Assembly: GCA_029204225.1 (NCBI GenBank)
Contig: CM055093.1
Coordinates: forward strand, 27,625,566-27,689,565
Length of the DNA: 64,000 nt
From: Diphasiastrum complanatum
Taxonomy: Eukaryota > Streptophyta > Lycopodiopsida > Lycopodiales > Lycopodiaceae
Direction of reading: 5' to 3'
The notes below the pieces were generated by a model that was not told where the DNA came from, made no database searches, and saw only the letters and a list, made by a program, of their open reading frames with translations. Shown piece by piece: positions 63,906-64,000 of the stretch. Position 1 is the stretch's first letter, and each line of letters opens with the position of its first letter. A program made the translations under genes and the position numbers.

Positions 63906-64000
63906 CAAATTGGAGGGAAAGTAGACATTTGAATTATGAGCATTGCCAAAAAAAACCATATACATCATACGGTAGCTAATAAACCCATTTATCATGGTCA

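Larger units (their letters stand above)
60058..64000. repeat. Right copy of the M1-type segment
   Basis: Collinear with 6639-10800. It begins with the CopC gag remnant on the minus strand (60058-60240), then old LTR-like DNA. It lacks about 265 bp at 60526. The D gag follows, then non-coding DNA, the hairpin at 62162-62204, and the putative exon and promoter at the right edge. It has 37 bp near 62217-62254 that M1 lacks. The copy runs off the window. Confidence 0.88.

Overview
The window looks like nuclear DNA of a land plant with a large, retrotransposon-packed genome. Ty1/copia elements use the plant-type initiator-Met primer site, TGGTATCAGAGC. A plant-only light-stress gene fragment (early light-inducible protein, ELIP) lies among them, and there are (GA)n and (TG)n microsatellites. 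The base composition is AT-rich and no intact single-copy host gene is visible. I cannot fix the species; a non-flowering lineage such as a fern or lycophyte is a guess. Nearly everything here is transposon, transposon remnant, or duplicated copies of a composite repeat unit.

Families recognised: CopA (minus; 737-bp LTRs), CopB (minus; 647-657-bp LTRs, with one autonomous copy, one gag-only copy and decayed copies), old CopC (minus, heavily decayed), an old plus-strand zinc-knuckle gag-like sequence here called D, CopF (plus, 12.4-15.9 kb), CopE (plus RT-RNase H, 27.1-28.5 kb) and two Ty3/gypsy fragments in opposite orientation (31.2-33.4 kb).

Layout: 1-6638 is the right half of a tandem CopA array (leader, shared LTR, CopA1, LTR). 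6639-10950 is copy M1 of a background unit (CopC gag remnant, D gag, non-coding, promoter-like end). 11.6-15.9 kb holds a diverged unit fragment with a 325-bp insertion and CopF. 16-21.3 kb holds degenerate tandem repeats, two unidentified or transposon-like broken reading frames and LTR-like sequence. 21.5-27.1 kb is a chained CopB array sharing one LTR. 27.1-33.6 kb is a patchwork of fragments. 33.6-44.5 kb is unit M2, interrupted by the gag-only element CopB1 (35253-40808). 44.5-48.0 kb is truncated CopA3. 48.0-59.3 kb is unit M3, interrupted by near-complete CopB3 (48882-55311). 59321-60057 is a solo CopA LTR, and 60058-64000 is another copy of the M1-type segment.

How the parts relate: CopA sits at one and the same site in CopC gag in every unit copy, so it entered before the unit was duplicated. 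CopB1 and CopB3 entered afterwards at different sites, each with a 5-bp target duplication and a visible empty site in sister copies. CopB1 has no pol, carries a long unidentified region (X) after gag, and shares almost identical leader and R-U5 sequence with CopB3; it is probably mobilised in trans. The four CopA LTRs carry a marker pattern expected of reciprocal products of one LTR-LTR crossover.
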